Shown piece by piece: positions 48,601 to 61,261 of a stretch of 64,000 nucleotides of DNA; position 1 is the first letter of the stretch; each line of letters opens with the position of its first letter. The stretch comes from Populus alba. Taxonomy: Eukaryota > Streptophyta > Magnoliopsida > Malpighiales > Salicaceae. The DNA lies in NCBI RefSeq assembly GCF_005239225.2, contig NC_133301.1, positions 7,961,157-8,025,156 on the forward strand, given 5' to 3'. Under the pieces are notes generated by a model. The model ran no database searches. It saw only the letters and a program-made list of their open reading frames with translations, and was not told the origin of the DNA. Both the position numbers and the translations under genes were made by a program.

Positions 48601-51600
48601 CAACTCAAGCAGAAAATTAATTTACCTGTTTGAGTTGTTATCTGTAACTTGATTCCACATTTCTACTATAGTAAAGTTAATTATCCTTTTTCTTATATAG
48701 ATGTCAAGTAGTTTCCATTGCCTCACACCTGAATGAAATAGGGTTTCGTTCTAGTGACAAGCCACCACTAGATATGACTTTGACTACTAAGAAAAGGAGT
48801 TCCATGAAGCATTGCTGAATTCCATTTGTTTCCTTCTAGCAATGGTTACTATTGTTATTATTAATTTATTTATTATTTGTAATTTATTTTCTCTTTATCC
48901 TTAATTTTTTTTTAAAAAAAGGCAGAAAAGTGAGAAAAAAAGAGGTAAAAAGTGAGAAAAAAAAAGACAAGAAAAAAACAGAGAGAGAGAGAGAAAGAGA
49001 GAGAGAGAAGGGAGAAGGAGTGAAAGCAGTAAAAGGAAGTTATTCAAGACAGTAGCTACACAACATCAATGATAGCACACATGATCCAAGTAGTTTATTG
49101 TCAACATTAAGCAGTTTGGTTGATAAATTACTTAACTCTTTGATTTGTTGAATTTTATTTCTTTGGTAATACACTTGTTATTCAACTTATCATTAATAGT
49201 ATTCTTTTGTGACTAAAAAAATTCTCATCTTGCATTCTACTTCTATATTTTTGCTCACCTTATATCTTTGTCTTACAAATTTAGTCATTAATACTTTGTA
49301 TTAATTGTGGAGCTTATAAAAAATGATGAAACATGACGACTTTATTTGATTAATTGTTTGTACTTAAAGGTCTAGCATTGCATGCTTAAAATTTGTTTTA
49401 GTGTTTTTTGTTCTTGATTAATCTCAACATTAAAAAAAATATAGAATTAGTTTTATTTTTGTATTGTGATTTTACTTGTAGAAATCGTATGTGATCTCAA
49501 TTATATTTCTAAGTTAGTGTTGCATGTTTGTGTCATGATCATCTAGTATCAAACGGACTCAATCCTTAGGATACTCTCAGGATCATTTGAGGGAAACTCC
49601 AAACCCAGATAACCAACATGCCTAAAAGAGTTGAACCACTAGAGAGTTCTTGAATAAGACACCTAAAAACCAGTAAAAATTACAGCAGTAGTCACTATAG
49701 GCAATGTTGCTTTGAGCGTCACCAATATTACTATCATTTAGATTACTCTAAAAATGATGACCTTGATTAGCTAGTCATGAGTTCTAGTAAAATAGAGACC
49801 CCTACTTTTGATGGTCACCACAAAACCCTTGGATTTTTAATAGATAATTGGTGACATAGATAGCTTATTTGATTGATATAACTTGTCTAATAATAGATGA
49901 GTTAGGTTTACCAAGATTAATCTCATTGGTGAAGCCATCTTTATTGGGAAAATGTTGAGTATTATCTAGAGATGAGAGGTAAACTTTCTATCACTGATTG
50001 GACTAAAATAAAACAAAAACTACAGGAGTAGTACTTACCCAAGTTTTATAGTAATAAACTCTTATATCAATGAAATGAAACAATCTTAGGCAAGAGAACA
50101 AGTCTGTCAATGAGTATATAACACAATTTAATGATTAAATGATGAGATGAGTCATAAGAAACAATGATGTCATGACTTTGTGTAGGTTTTGTAAAGGTTT
50201 GAACGATAATTTTAGCAAAACGGTCATGCTTATACAAATTTCAAGCTGATTTGCACAAGTATTGTTATATACTTAATATTGAAGATTATTTCATGATACA
50301 AATTAAACTTGAATGATGTCTTTTGAAAACCATTTATAAATTACAAATGAGTAGTGTTAGACCATTCAAAGTATTGCAAATGATTGAATCAAATAGTTAA
50401 GTCATTAAACTGCCAGTAAAGTTTGATATTAGCTCTATTGTTCACATGAAAGGCCTTGTTATATATAAAACACAACAATCTATCCCTGATGCTCCTTTTG
50501 ATATTCCTACCGCATTATCCTGATTACTTGCACAAAAGAAATATATTAATGCTACTTTGAATGCACAAGTTATTTTTATGAGGATTGTGAAGTTCAATGA
50601 ATCCTAGTATGTGAGATAGATGACCATATTCAAACTGTACTTGGATTACTAAAGAGACATCATAGCAGCTTGATCCTTATCTTTAGAAGCATTATCGGTG
50701 CCGCCTTGACCTAAGTCAAATTCTTCCAACCCCAGAAGAGTTGATAGGACATCATACTTGAGACAAGGTTAACTATTGCGTATAATCTATGATGATAAAG
50801 GATACCTCAACCCTTATGATATTGTATTTTGTTTAGGTTTATTTGTTGGGTTTGATTTAGTTATTGTTGGATATTTTATATAATGTGCTATAAGTCCAAT
50901 TGTTTGTTCTAGTTAGGATTTTAGTATTTATATGTTATTTTTTTAAATGTTAGACAAGTTTTTACGATGAATTATTGGAAATTGTAGAGTCGCGGACTTT
51001 TCGAACCCCTGTTCTTTTCTTCTTCAAATTCTTCTTCTTTTTCTTTAGTTTTTTCTTCTTAGCTCTTTCTTTTTTTTTCTTTTTTTGCTTCAAATCTCTT
51101 TTGTCCCGCATTAGTCATGTAGTAAAGTTCAATGAGAAAAATCCGCTTTTCTAACTGATGAAATAGTATCTTGCATAATTGTTTCTAGCTAAAGGTTGTC
51201 AAGTGATATAATAACACGAGGGGGAAACATGAATCAGGTACCACCGTAATTTTTTAAATGTTTGACAACAATTTTACAGCTTCTATGATACTCTCATATC
51301 AGGACCACCTAGTTAGAAACCGAAATGAAATTTTTTTTAATGGGATATCATCATGAAACTCTACACTTTGAAGTTTGCACAACAGTACACGAATCCTCAA
51401 AACTTTAAGAGTTTGGTATCCAGGCCACTCTTAACGACAAGCAAGTTTAGGAATCAATTGTCACATAAAGAGAAGAATTACCTTGGGAAATAACGCTCGA
51501 CAAGAAGCACACCAAGTTCCATAAAATTCAACAATTACTAATCTATCTCCAGCTTCACTTAAGGCACGCAAAAATTCTTCTGTAGAATGAATGTCAATCA

Positions 51601-52312
51601 TATTCGGTCCCGCATTCTTCTCCCACCATTTCGGTTGGTCAGTTTCAGCAACAGTTGCATGTACCTGAAACAAATTATTGAAACAAAATGAATAATTGAA
51701 TTGCTTGATGGGGAAATCAACCAGATTCGAATGAAATAAAAAAGAAAAATAGTTTCGGTCGCACACAATTCTTGATGAACTTCTTTTGGAAGATAAACCC
51801 CACACCATGATGTGTTCTGAGGACCCAGAAGGCAGGTAATTTGGCAATCCCGGGATTAAATTTATCACGGGCAAAGTCAATTAAAACACAAATTCCCAAC
51901 AAACCCACCATTAAGAACTTCAAATAGAAACACCTAATAAATACAGTTTAATTTGAATAAATTCTCTCTTTAATTAGCATGAATGCTAACCAATATAGAA
52001 TTTTTTTTTAAAAGAAGTTCCTCGTAAATTGACTTAAATTCTACTGAAAACACAAGAAGAAGAATAGAGAACTGGGATAAAAGTTTATACCTTAAAAGAG
52101 AGCAATTGTTTTCTGCGAGAAAAAGAAAAGCGAGAAGCAATGGCAGCAGAGGAATATAAGAGAGGATAAATTCTTATATCTGAAAAATTAATGTGATTAT
52201 GAGAGAGGAGTGGTTGGAGAGAGATGGAGTTGGAGGAGGCAAAGGAGTTTAGCAGAGAAGATGGGAAGCCAAGTGAGCAGAAGGATGGAAGCAACCCAAC
52301 AACAACTGCCAT
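45616..52312 (-). CDS. Plastid atypical Cys-His-rich thioredoxin (ACHT1/2-type thioredoxin-like protein)
   Basis: Four exons: 52312-52091, 51664-51482, 46475-46311 and 45747-45616. All junctions are GT-AG and phase 0, giving 233 residues. Residues 1-74 (exon 1) are Ser-rich with few acidic residues, as in a chloroplast transit peptide. The thioredoxin fold covers about 95-205: [15 protein letters not shown] (121-135) holds the redox-active Cys126 and Cys129. The cis-proline is in [11 protein letters not shown] (Pro169). The extra Cys residues around LCRTAEAHP (Cys137), KPMCRSL (Cys160) and SFSCSLAK are the family's hallmark. ACHT proteins are thylakoid-associated oxidising thioredoxins that pass electrons to 2-Cys peroxiredoxin and tune starch synthesis and photosynthesis; this role is from the family. 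Intron 2 is about 5.0 kb because of transposon insertions, while the coding sequence shows no lesion. Confidence 0.93.
46949..48050 (-). mobile_element. LINE fragment (RNase H and zf-RVT) within the left LTR
   Basis: On the minus strand, 48032-47736 reads a zf-RVT-type segment ([18 protein letters not shown]...[20 protein letters not shown]). Near 47300-47230 there is an RNase H start ([17 protein letters not shown], then [10 protein letters not shown]). Both are typical of the 3' end of plant LINE ORF2. 46949-47160 would be its 3' end. No poly(T) on the plus strand and no clear target duplication mark the 3' end. Confidence 0.65.
48980..49010. repeat. (GA)n microsatellite
   Basis: A GAGAGAGAGA-type run interrupted by AAAG, inside the retroelement in ACHT intron 2. 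Confidence 0.8.
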
Positions 52313-53200
52313 CTACAACACTGACTGATTGATTGATTGGCAGACAGACAGATGAAGTAATCCAACAAACAAAAAGAAAATAATAATAGAGGATGATTTA
52401 TTCAACTGTTAATGCTACATGCCATGAGGGAAAGAACTTTCCTCCTCTCTCCCCTGCAAACACTCTAGTTTATATCAATAATCTCTCTCTGTTGCTCTTC
52501 TCTTTCGTGCTGCCTGACCCTCCCTTGTCTGGCCGTGTTCGTACCAAGAAGATACTTCCACAGGAATGAGGTTGAGCTTTTCTGTTTTTATTGCTTTTTA
52601 TTTAAAAATATATTAAATTATTATTTTTTTTAATTTTTTTTTAATACCAATATATTAAAATAATTCAAAACATAAAAAATTATATATATATATATATATA
52701 TATAAAATAAATCTTTTTAAAGCATAAAAACAAACCATTCATATCAATAATAATAATAATAATAATATATAATCTCGGGATTTTTTTATAAATTTTAATT
52801 TGTACTTGTTATTTATATGATGTCTCATTTTTCACCTAAAACTTTTGGTTTCTTTGATCCTAACCCATATCTTTCATTTTTATTCCAATGTCCTTAATAA
52901 TAATACAAAATATGTATGAATTTCAATTTCATTGATGAAGTCTATGGAGTTTCTTGATATAATGTAAAATATCATTGAAAAAAAAATTATTTTTTAATAA
53001 TTTTTGTTTCTTCAACACTATTTATCAATCATTTGAATAAAAATAAGAATAAAATTAAAAAATATAATTATTTTTTTCATTAGCATTTAACATCATTGTT
53101 GCTGCTTCTTTTACACCCTCTCACACAAATATATTATATATACAAATTTTATTTAATTCTTCATTAAAAATTGCTATTACTTCATAAATAAAAACTGTAA
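52313..53200. other. Upstream region of ACHT and AT-rich flank
   Basis: 52320-52560, directly 5' of ACHT, includes pyrimidine-rich tracts and is the likely promoter and leader. 52575-52730 is a worn copy of the 36106-type MITE with an (AT)n run at 52680-52703, and (AAT)n follows at 52748-52767. Confidence 0.4.
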
Positions 53201-54619
53201 AATAAAGAGGTTAAAATCTTGTACGGTTGGAATGATAACTCAAAGGAGGAGGATAAGTTCAACATCACCTAGAGTTTGATTATTTACAAATATCAAATTC
53301 TATGAATTGTGTGCTAGAGATGTTATTTGGTGACAACATAAAAAGAGGAAGAAGTAGAATCAAAACAGAGGGATTAAAATGTTGAAGGTATTAGTGAAAA
53401 AATGAAGAGATGGTAAAATATTTTGAATTTTTATTTTTATTTTATTTTAGTATTGATAAGGAAAAGATAATTTTGTTATTACTAAGTGAGAGTTTAAGTT
53501 GGTAGAGTTTAGGGATTTATTGAGAAACTGATGCCAATTAATTTTTTTTCTTAGAATTGAATATGTGATGAAGCGACAACTATCTTTATAAGGCAAGAAG
53601 TGGAATTTAAATTTCTAACTCTTAGAAAGAGTTATTTATTCTACGAAGCACCATCATGAAGAAAAGGATAGGAGTTTAAGGGAGAGACTTTACATGAATC
53701 TAAAGTGTGGGAAATAAAAAACAATTGTTATAAATAAGATTAATAAAGACCTTTGGAGAAAAGATGGATAAATTACAAAAATTGAATACATAGGGACGAC
53801 CATCATTTATAGTAGTAGCTGACCCAATTTATATTGTTGTTGCAACCCAATTATGGCTTGTTGGCTTTTGATTTAATTTAATGGGATTTAAAATGTAAAA
53901 TTAAAAGATCAATATAATCCTATAGTAATTTAATTTTATAGGGTTTAAAATGACCATCATTTATGGAATTTGAATCCTATATAAATATCAATATAATTAT
54001 GATGTTTATTAACTTCTAATACAGACTAAACTTTTTTTTTATTATTATTCATACACACGTAAATCTTGGGCTAATATGTGACTTCTAATTAGTGATTATA
54101 TTGGTTATTCACCTTTTAAATATAATTAAATCTTCTGGTTATTAACATGTGTTCAAAATTTATAGGTTGGTTTTTACTTTTGGTCACGTGGTCGAGTGGT
54201 CGACTACTCCTTCAGCTTTTCTGATTAATTAAAAATTCTTTCAACTCGATCAATTCTTCTGATTCAGGATTAATTGTAGCTCATTTTTCCTTGTAATGTG
54301 ATGAACAATTATTTTTCTTTATGATTGACACAACTGTGTTTATTTTAGGTATTAACAATGGCACTCACGTTGTTTTATTTATCAAATGAATGAATATTAA
54401 ACCCATCAAACTTGTACTAAAATCAATTAATCAAATCAACCAGGTATGATATAAAAAATAACATTATTCACCTAAAATTAGTCAATCATGTTTTAAAATA
54501 TGTTTAACATGTCAAATATTTTAACCCAGTCATTTTAATTTTAAAAATAACATGTGCTCTAGCTTTTAGACATGACATTTAGATTTTTGAAATTACTTCT
54601 AATTCCTTATCTTTTGCAC

Positions 54620-54660
<41 letters not shown>

Positions 54661-55320
54661 TAATTCCCATTTCATGGACATAGATATTTTCTTGTAAAGG
54701 CTTTATAAAGAACTCTAAACAAGCTTTTTCTTTAAAAAATAACACCTTCAAGCTTCGCTCCTCAAAACTCACTTATATCTTTCTTTGAATTCTATGTAAA
54801 TTATTTATTTGATGTGTTTTAGACTTCTATTAATGTGAGAAAGAAGAATACAAGTTAAAGTATGAGTATATTCTCTAATAAAACATCTTTGGAAGAAATA
54901 AATGATCAATTAATTTTTTCATATTGAGAAAGGACTATTTTTAGGACAATTATATAAACAAGAACATTTAAAAGAAAATTATCTTTATATGAAATAGAAT
55001 TATCATAATAAATTAGTGTTTGGAAAGAATGTAACACCACTTTGATCAACAATAGAAATTCTAAAAGATATTTACAAAAATTTAGATTTCTAAAATCCTA
55101 ACAAAATATAACAAAGAGTTATTAGTTACCCTCTAGTTGTGCTGGTATAAGTCCAATAATATCTTCATATTCAAGTATGACTTAAATACCGTAGCTCTTC
55201 ATAATTTAGCGATAAAAATTCACCTATTTCTTGCTAGCAAGAAATTATATCTTTATTCATATTCAAGTATGTATTTATTATACATGTCATCCTTAATTAA
55301 CAGGTTTTTTTTTTTTTAAT
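53201..55320. other. AT-rich intergenic DNA with a 37-bp poly(A)
   Basis: No coding feature. An uninterrupted A-run at 54622-54658 could be the tail of a retroposed sequence or simply a microsatellite. No processed pseudogene body was recognised upstream. Confidence 0.45.
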
Positions 55321-55329
55321 GTCACTTAT

Positions 55330-56740
55330 CACTACTACAACGATTCTTAAAGTTTCAAGTGTTGAAGTTTTTAAAACACTATCTTATTTTATTGTTGGTC
55401 ATTTTAAAGAGACTCACCTAGATCCTAATACTTTTGAGATAAATTCAACCTATTACTACTGAATCTACTATTGAACCTTCTTCTCAAGCTAGACCTCTTA
55501 AGCCTTCAATGATAAAACGTCTTAGGTTATTTATCTTTTATATTGAAGGTGAATATGCTTCACTAAATGTTGTGTTTATTATGATAGATTTTATACTATG
55601 AAAATATCCTTCTAGTTTAGAAAATAATAATAGTGGAGAAGAAAAAAAGATTAAAGATAACAACATAGTTGCTCTTAGTATCATATAAGTCTTATCAATA
55701 ACTAATGGTATTGACAATCATATTCTTCTACATCAATAATATGAGGTGGATGTGAAGGGTAACTATATTAAGAATAGTTAAGGTGAGGACATATTAGTGA
55801 TTGATCCTTTTTTATTGAACTAATAGTTGATTTTTTTTTTTCGAAATCTTTAAGGCTTAAAAGCTCTCTTCTTACATAACACTAGAAGACCACTACACTA
55901 ATGCTTATACATCTCCTCTTAAAAAATGAAAAGTCCATGGTTCTAGATCAACTATCTATGGTAAGTCCTCAAAGTTAGCATATAAATTTTTATTATCATT
56001 TCAAGAAGCCTTTGATTTTTATAGTTTTAATATTAGTTAAAAAAATTTCTTATTCGTATTATAGAATTTTAGATGATCTGTTTTCTTAGTTTTTGTACTC
56101 ATTTACTAGTAGACATTTCATGTTTTGAGATTAAGCTTAAGAAGAACAACCAATTGAGAGAGCCTTTAATGGCCAATATCAAGAAGATTATGACCACTAT
56201 TGACCTTGAGTATAGGATTTTAGGTATCAAAGCCTTAACTAATAATTTAAAAGAGATTTTAAAGAGTCTTTAAAAATTTATTGAATCATGGTGAAGGGGA
56301 ACCTTGGTAGAATGGTAAAAAGATATTGATCTTCTTATTAGTACTAGGGACAAACAATAAAGGTGTTATGAGAATATAATATTGTCTAAGAATCTTTTAG
56401 AAACCAAAAGGAATCTTGAAAAGTTAAATACTCACTTGTCTAGAAGGCTAACCAGTCTATTAAAGATGTCTCTTTATAAGTCAAGTCCTAAGAAGTTAAA
56501 TAGCTTGTATGAGGGAAGAACTAGTAGAGGTCAAGAAAAATCTTATTAAGGCTAAGGTTGATATGATCCTTAGAGAGATTAAAGTGAGGAACCATATGCA
56601 AAAAGAAATATCTCTATAGAAATAAGCAAATATCACCTTATCTCTTATCAAATAGTAGAAACCCATTGAGAAAAAAAAAAGATATGGATGATCATGTTGG
56701 TGTTCACTCATCTTAAGAATCTTTTGCTAGGATTAATAGC
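55330..56740 (+). pseudogene. Decayed coding-like region of unknown identity
   Basis: 55480-55680 and 56060-56700 on the plus strand read as charged, Lys/Leu/Glu-rich protein text with scattered stops (for example IKKIMTTIDLEYRILGIKAL, then LKEILKSL). This looks like an alpha-helical or coiled-coil segment of an old ORF, possibly the extra ORF or gag of a retroelement. No defined domain, so I cannot assign it. Confidence 0.3.
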
Positions 56741-59700
56741 TTTTTTCCAACTAAATAATAATTATGCACTAATACAACTTTAATTTGTTCTTTGCATTAT
56801 TTGAACAATATTTGTATTTTAATATTGACTAATTGTATAATAGTTTAAATTCATGTTATAAGTAGAGAAGCATGAATTCAAAGCAAAACATGTACAAATT
56901 CATCCTATAAGTTCATGTTATACTAAAAAATTATTTATTTATTATCATTGATTAGAACAATGTGTAGCTATGATCAAAGTATAGCATTCCTTATAAAGAT
57001 AACTTAGTTATATTAATTCAAATCACTTACACAACTATCATATGAGTTTTTAAAACATGAATAAAAAGGGGGTTTGAATGGTCAATTTAATTGACATGAA
57101 AACGGTGTTCAATTGTGTTAATTGAAGTGTGAGATGAATGGACAAGTGTTAAATTACATTAAAAAATTAAAGAAAATCTATACCTTTTTTGTAAGAGGTA
57201 CGACCAAGACTAAGAAAATGGGTTTGGAATAGTTGGTTAAAATTGCCATGAAACTTATATTTAAACATGTTGTATTATGAAGTTAATAAATGGGAGTGAA
57301 GTTAGTTACATGAAAAAAGGGAAGAAGAAAAAAAGTTTGGGTTCTTTAAAGAGATAGTTTTGGCCAATATGAAATTAAAAAAAAGATTGAGTTATGTCTT
57401 AAAATTATTATGGTATTTATGTTTGATTGTGTAATATAATGTGTTTTAAAAATTGATTATAAGGTTGATTGTATGAAATCCTGGAGGAAAATGTATGTTC
57501 CTCTTGGTATTGGTGTGGCTTAAAGTAAATAAAAGAGTAATTAGATCTTATGAATTTAATTATTGTAATGATTAAGTTAAAGGGGTTACGTACTATTATG
57601 TGTGTTGTACTAAGCAATGTTTTTAAGAATATAGTTGTGGAAAATATGCATGTATAAGAAAATTGAAATGAAGTTCCAATGATGATTAAATTGAGTATGA
57701 TGTTGTATTCCTACTAATAAAGAAAAGATTATGGGATCTGGTCAGCCACTGGAAATTACATCATGATCTTAGGTACCAGGTATATGCCCTCCTGCACTCA
57801 TCTCTATTTGTAGAAATTTCATAAATTTTATTAACTGTAAAATTCTTTAAATGTGTTTACATATAAATATATGATTGTGAGTAACCAATAAGAACTTGAT
57901 TAAATAGTTGCCTTGAATAAGGCTAGTAGCATCAATGTAACTGACTGTCGGGTTGGTAATGATATATTTGAGGCGAAATACAATGCTTTATATCAGGAAA
58001 TGGGATTGTGCATTATGAAAAGGTGTTGATTCTTGATAAAAAAAAAAGTAATTCTTAAATGTACATGTAATTAATGTGTATTGCAAAAATAAATATGTTA
58101 TGGAAGGTATGATTTGACTAGCTGCTCGAATGGAGCTAGTGGCATCAATTGCATTGATGATTGAGATATATGATTTAACTAGGTTCCCGGCGTGGAGCTA
58201 GTGGCATCAATTGCATTGATGATCGGAATATATGATTTAACTAGCTTCCCAGCATGGAGCTACTGACATTAGTAGCATTGATGACTGGGATATGTGATTT
58301 AATTAATTGTCTTGTGTGGATCTAATAATTTTTGTATGATCGTCTTATTGGATTATTGTTGAAAATGTTTTTGGGTGAAATCAAATTATTGATGAGAAAT
58401 AAAGAATTTGTAATTAAATTCATGGTAATGGTCGTTGGATTAATGAAATTGAATTTATCAGTGTTTAATCCTTATGAAGGATGGATATGAAAATTATATC
58501 ACCTGAGAAGAATGCTTAGAAGGGTAGATGACAAAACAAATCCAAATGGTGATAACAAAAGATGATGTCCATGGTGATAAAGGTGATATTATAACATAAA
58601 GGTCGATTTAGAGGTAAAAGGGATCAAGTGTAAGGCTGATTTAGGATAGCAAAAAATAGTATAATGGAGGGATGTTTTGGGATAGTTGATTGTAACATAA
58701 TAAAAGAATATTATAGACAATCAATTATAATACAGGGAAGGTTTAGATTGACGATGGTCTTGCTTGATGTCTTGTTGGGTTGAGTTAATGAAATATTCAA
58801 AGCCTACTTGAACAACTAAATTGTAGATGAATAGAAGTTGTTTGATAGTAAGTGTATTATTTATCTGAAGAATTTTAACAATATGTATAAAATATGTATT
58901 AAGTTACTTTCATAAGTATACATGTAAAGTTGTATAGAACTTGTTTTATATAACATGTTTGTAATGTACTAAAGAGGAGTAAGATTATCAATGTTATATT
59001 TGATTTGTAGTTGCATTAACATTGAAATGACATACTACTAATAATGGTGGTGGCTACGTGTTGGCATATGTCTACCAATTGTTTCGGGCGAGAAAAATTC
59101 ATTATGATTGTAAATGTACAAGAAAAGAGGAAAATTAATAGTACCTCAATTCCCTATTATAATGGATTATCAATGCCAAAATTTGTGTACCTTATGTATG
59201 ATATACCTCGTGGTATACAAGTATATAAATATTCAAGTACTCATATAAATATAAAATACAATTGAAATAAAATGGATTAACACATTGGTGTAAGTTGTCT
59301 TAAGATGAGTTGATCGTTACATGATCAAGGTGTGGAGCTCGATGTTTGAAGCATGAAGTCTCGATGTTAATCTATAATATGGTACACAAAATAGTTCTTA
59401 ATCATTTAAAGGAGTGAATCTCTATGGTAGATTCCTATAGATGGTGTTGTTGCCTCTAAGAATCTTGTACAAAACACTTGAAATATAGAATGATGGAAAT
59501 GTAGTGTGTGTGTACACAACCCGAAATGAGGGGCTTAAAGGAAGAAATAAACATATAAACTTGGATTAGAAAGTTGAGCCAATTGGTATACAAGTCATCT
59601 GAAATCATGCTTGAGTTAAGGTTTTGATCATTAATTGATACTGCTTTTAAATGATGTAAATCGACTTCTCGTTGGGTTAGGAGATAAAAGTTAATATAAT

Positions 59701-60059
59701 TATTTTGTATTGTAGGATGTTTAATTCATGTGACCCAGAAAGAATGAAATAGCCAAGCGTAAAGCGAACTTATAAATAGAATCAAGTATTGATCATATTG
59801 AGCAGAACAATTGGTAAATGTGCCGTGTTAATTCTATTAGGATGTTAAATAGATTAAGACCATTACAGCAAAAGAAATTTTTTTAAAAAAATCCATGTTT
59901 TTCTAAGTTCAAACCACAAGGAAATTTATAACATTAAGAAATTATGGAGCATTATAATCAAGTTGTTTTATAATCAATAGTTGTTGTCTATAATTTCTTT
60001 AGTTATGAAAAATGGAAAAAAAATCAAAATTCATCTCCTATTGAGTCGGTTTTTCGAGT
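56741..60059. mobile_element. LTR-like AT-rich DNA with a 62-bp minisatellite
   Basis: Non-coding DNA with recurrent words of LTR style, such as 'AATAGCCAAGCGTAAAGCGA' (59749-59768), and a tandem array at 58106-58330. It resembles in style the block at 33300-34960. Boundaries are not established and no gag or pol is seen. Confidence 0.35.
58106..58330. repeat. 62-bp minisatellite, about 3.6 units
   Basis: 'TGGAGC' (last copy TGGATC) recurs at 58131, 58193, 58255 and 58317, exactly 62 bp apart each time. Each unit reads roughly 'GAGCTAGTGGCATCAATTGC', then 'ATTGATGATYGGRATATATG', then 'ATTTAACTAGSTTCCCRGCR'. A more diverged unit appears at 57908-57960. Confidence 0.9.
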
Positions 60060-60655
60060 TCTGAAACTTTATAAAATCATGCCTATTCATCAGAGTTTTG
60101 ATTGTTTTTTTCTCCACTTTAAATGCTTTCGAGTTCTAAATCCTTCTCTGTAGGGTTACGTTACAGTACACTAGGGTGGTTTGGTTTGTTCATCTTGAAA
60201 CTCACGAGGCATAAAATGCAAACAAAGAAATTACTCTCAATACATGTATATTTTGCTTTGCATGATATTGATAACACAATCCATATAGTTGGCATCAAGC
60301 TAGTGAGGTAATGAGCACGGTAATATTATTACTCGTTTCTGGCCTTTGTTAACTACAATCTTGTTGGTTATATGGATTTTATGTTTTAGATCAAACAATG
60401 ACTCCATTCTATTACACACACATCTCTTTGTTGTTTAACTAGAGTCATGGTCCTCCCGCGTAAACAATGAGTTTATAGATTAACGAAGACATGATGCAAC
60501 TATTTTGAAGAGAAAAAAAAAGACTGTATTTTTAAACGTGAAATTGTTGTTGTGTAATGTTGGATGCATAAAGCCTATAGCAATTCAGTTTGCAGATAAC
60601 AGCAAAAGATGCATCAAGCTGATTTCAATAGCATATCGTTCACAATGGAGTGTAG
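60060..60655. other. Flank between LTR-like DNA and the Copia element
   Basis: No gene recognised. The open frames at 60123-60311 and 60505-60708 have no domain; the latter runs into the Copia LTR. Confidence 0.4.
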
Positions 60656-60659
60656 TTTC

Positions 60660-60870
60660 TGTTATAAAAGAAAGAGTTCTTCAATTTGTATTTAACTTAA
60701 TTGAATAAACTTAAGTTTACAGTGCTCCTATATATAGATACACAGAGATAGTGTTCTTGTAAACTACGGATTCCTGCTATAGATAGGACTTGTACGGTTG
60801 TGGAATAAATCAATTACTAAACTTTCTCCTACAAACTCTCAACTAAATCAATGTACAACTAATGCCAACA
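60660..60870 (-). repeat. 3' LTR of the Copia element (211 bp)
   Basis: On the minus strand it starts TGTTGGCATTAG next to the polypurine tract and ends TTTTATAACA, giving TGTT...AACA inverted ends. A TATA-like 'CTATATATAG' lies at 60727-60736. The flank beyond the LTR begins GAAAC on the minus strand, the candidate target duplication, which can be tested against the 5' side outside the window. Confidence 0.85.
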
Positions 60871-60881
60871 CTCCCCTTCAA
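60871..60881 (-). other. Polypurine tract of the Copia element
   Basis: The minus strand reads GAAGGGGAG directly before the LTR start; it is the plus-strand primer for reverse transcription. It confirms the LTR boundary. Confidence 0.8.
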
Positions 60882-61261
60882 GTTGGTGCAAAGATGTCTT
60901 CGATGCCCAACTTGTCAAGAGAGCTGTGAAAGTTTTTGCTGGAGACGGCTTTTGTAAGGATATCTGCAAGTTGATTCTCTGATCTGACAAATGAAAAATC
61001 AATCACTCCTTCTTTAAGATTTTGTTTAATAAAATGCATGTCTACCTTAATATGTTTTGTGCGGTCATGTTGAACTGGGTTATGAGATATTTCAATAGCA
61101 ACTTTATTATCACAGTACAGGTTCATTCTTGATTTGGGACCAAAACCAATTTCTGACAATAATCTTCTGAGCCAAAGCAGTTCATATAGTCCCTTTGCCA
61201 TCCCTCGAAACTTAGCCTCTGCGCTTGCCAAGGCAACTACTTTTGTTTCTTGCTCCTCCAT
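60878..61261 (-). pseudogene. Copia RNase H remnant
   Basis: Shows KVVALASAEAKFRGMAKG, then YCDNKVAIEISHNPVQHDRT, KHIKVDMHFI and QLADILTKA, the ordered motifs of the Copia RNase H C-terminal part. In the family the AEAE/AEAK segment carries a catalytic acid, which is changed here to Lys in the second acid position. It is in a different frame from the preceding RT segment, with the shift at about 61250. Confidence 0.85.

Larger units (their letters stand above)
46824..51105 (+). mobile_element. LTR retroelement with gag relic inside ACHT intron 2, left LTR split by a LINE
   Basis: The left LTR lies in two parts, 46824-46948 and 48051-48206. The right LTR is 50776-51105, continuous. Matching words include 'GGTTTGATTTAGTTATTGTTG' (split over 46897-46917 and 50850-50870), 'GATGAATTATTRSAAATTG' and 'GCGGACTTTTC...CCCCT'. 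Between them, 48207-50775 contains a C-rich leader-like segment (48310-48560) and a decayed gag: about 49970-50160 reads [18 protein letters not shown], with a stop soon after. No protease, RT or integrase, so this fits a gag-only non-autonomous element. It lies opposite in strand to ACHT. No target duplication was confirmed. Confidence 0.6.

Noticed and set aside
49500..50775. Possible complete gag-pol in ACHT intron 2
   Set aside because: Only decayed gag text is visible; no protease, RT or integrase motifs before the right LTR.
51717..51923. Minus-strand ORF between ACHT exons 1 and 2
   Set aside because: Falls in intron 1 of the thioredoxin gene and has no domain.
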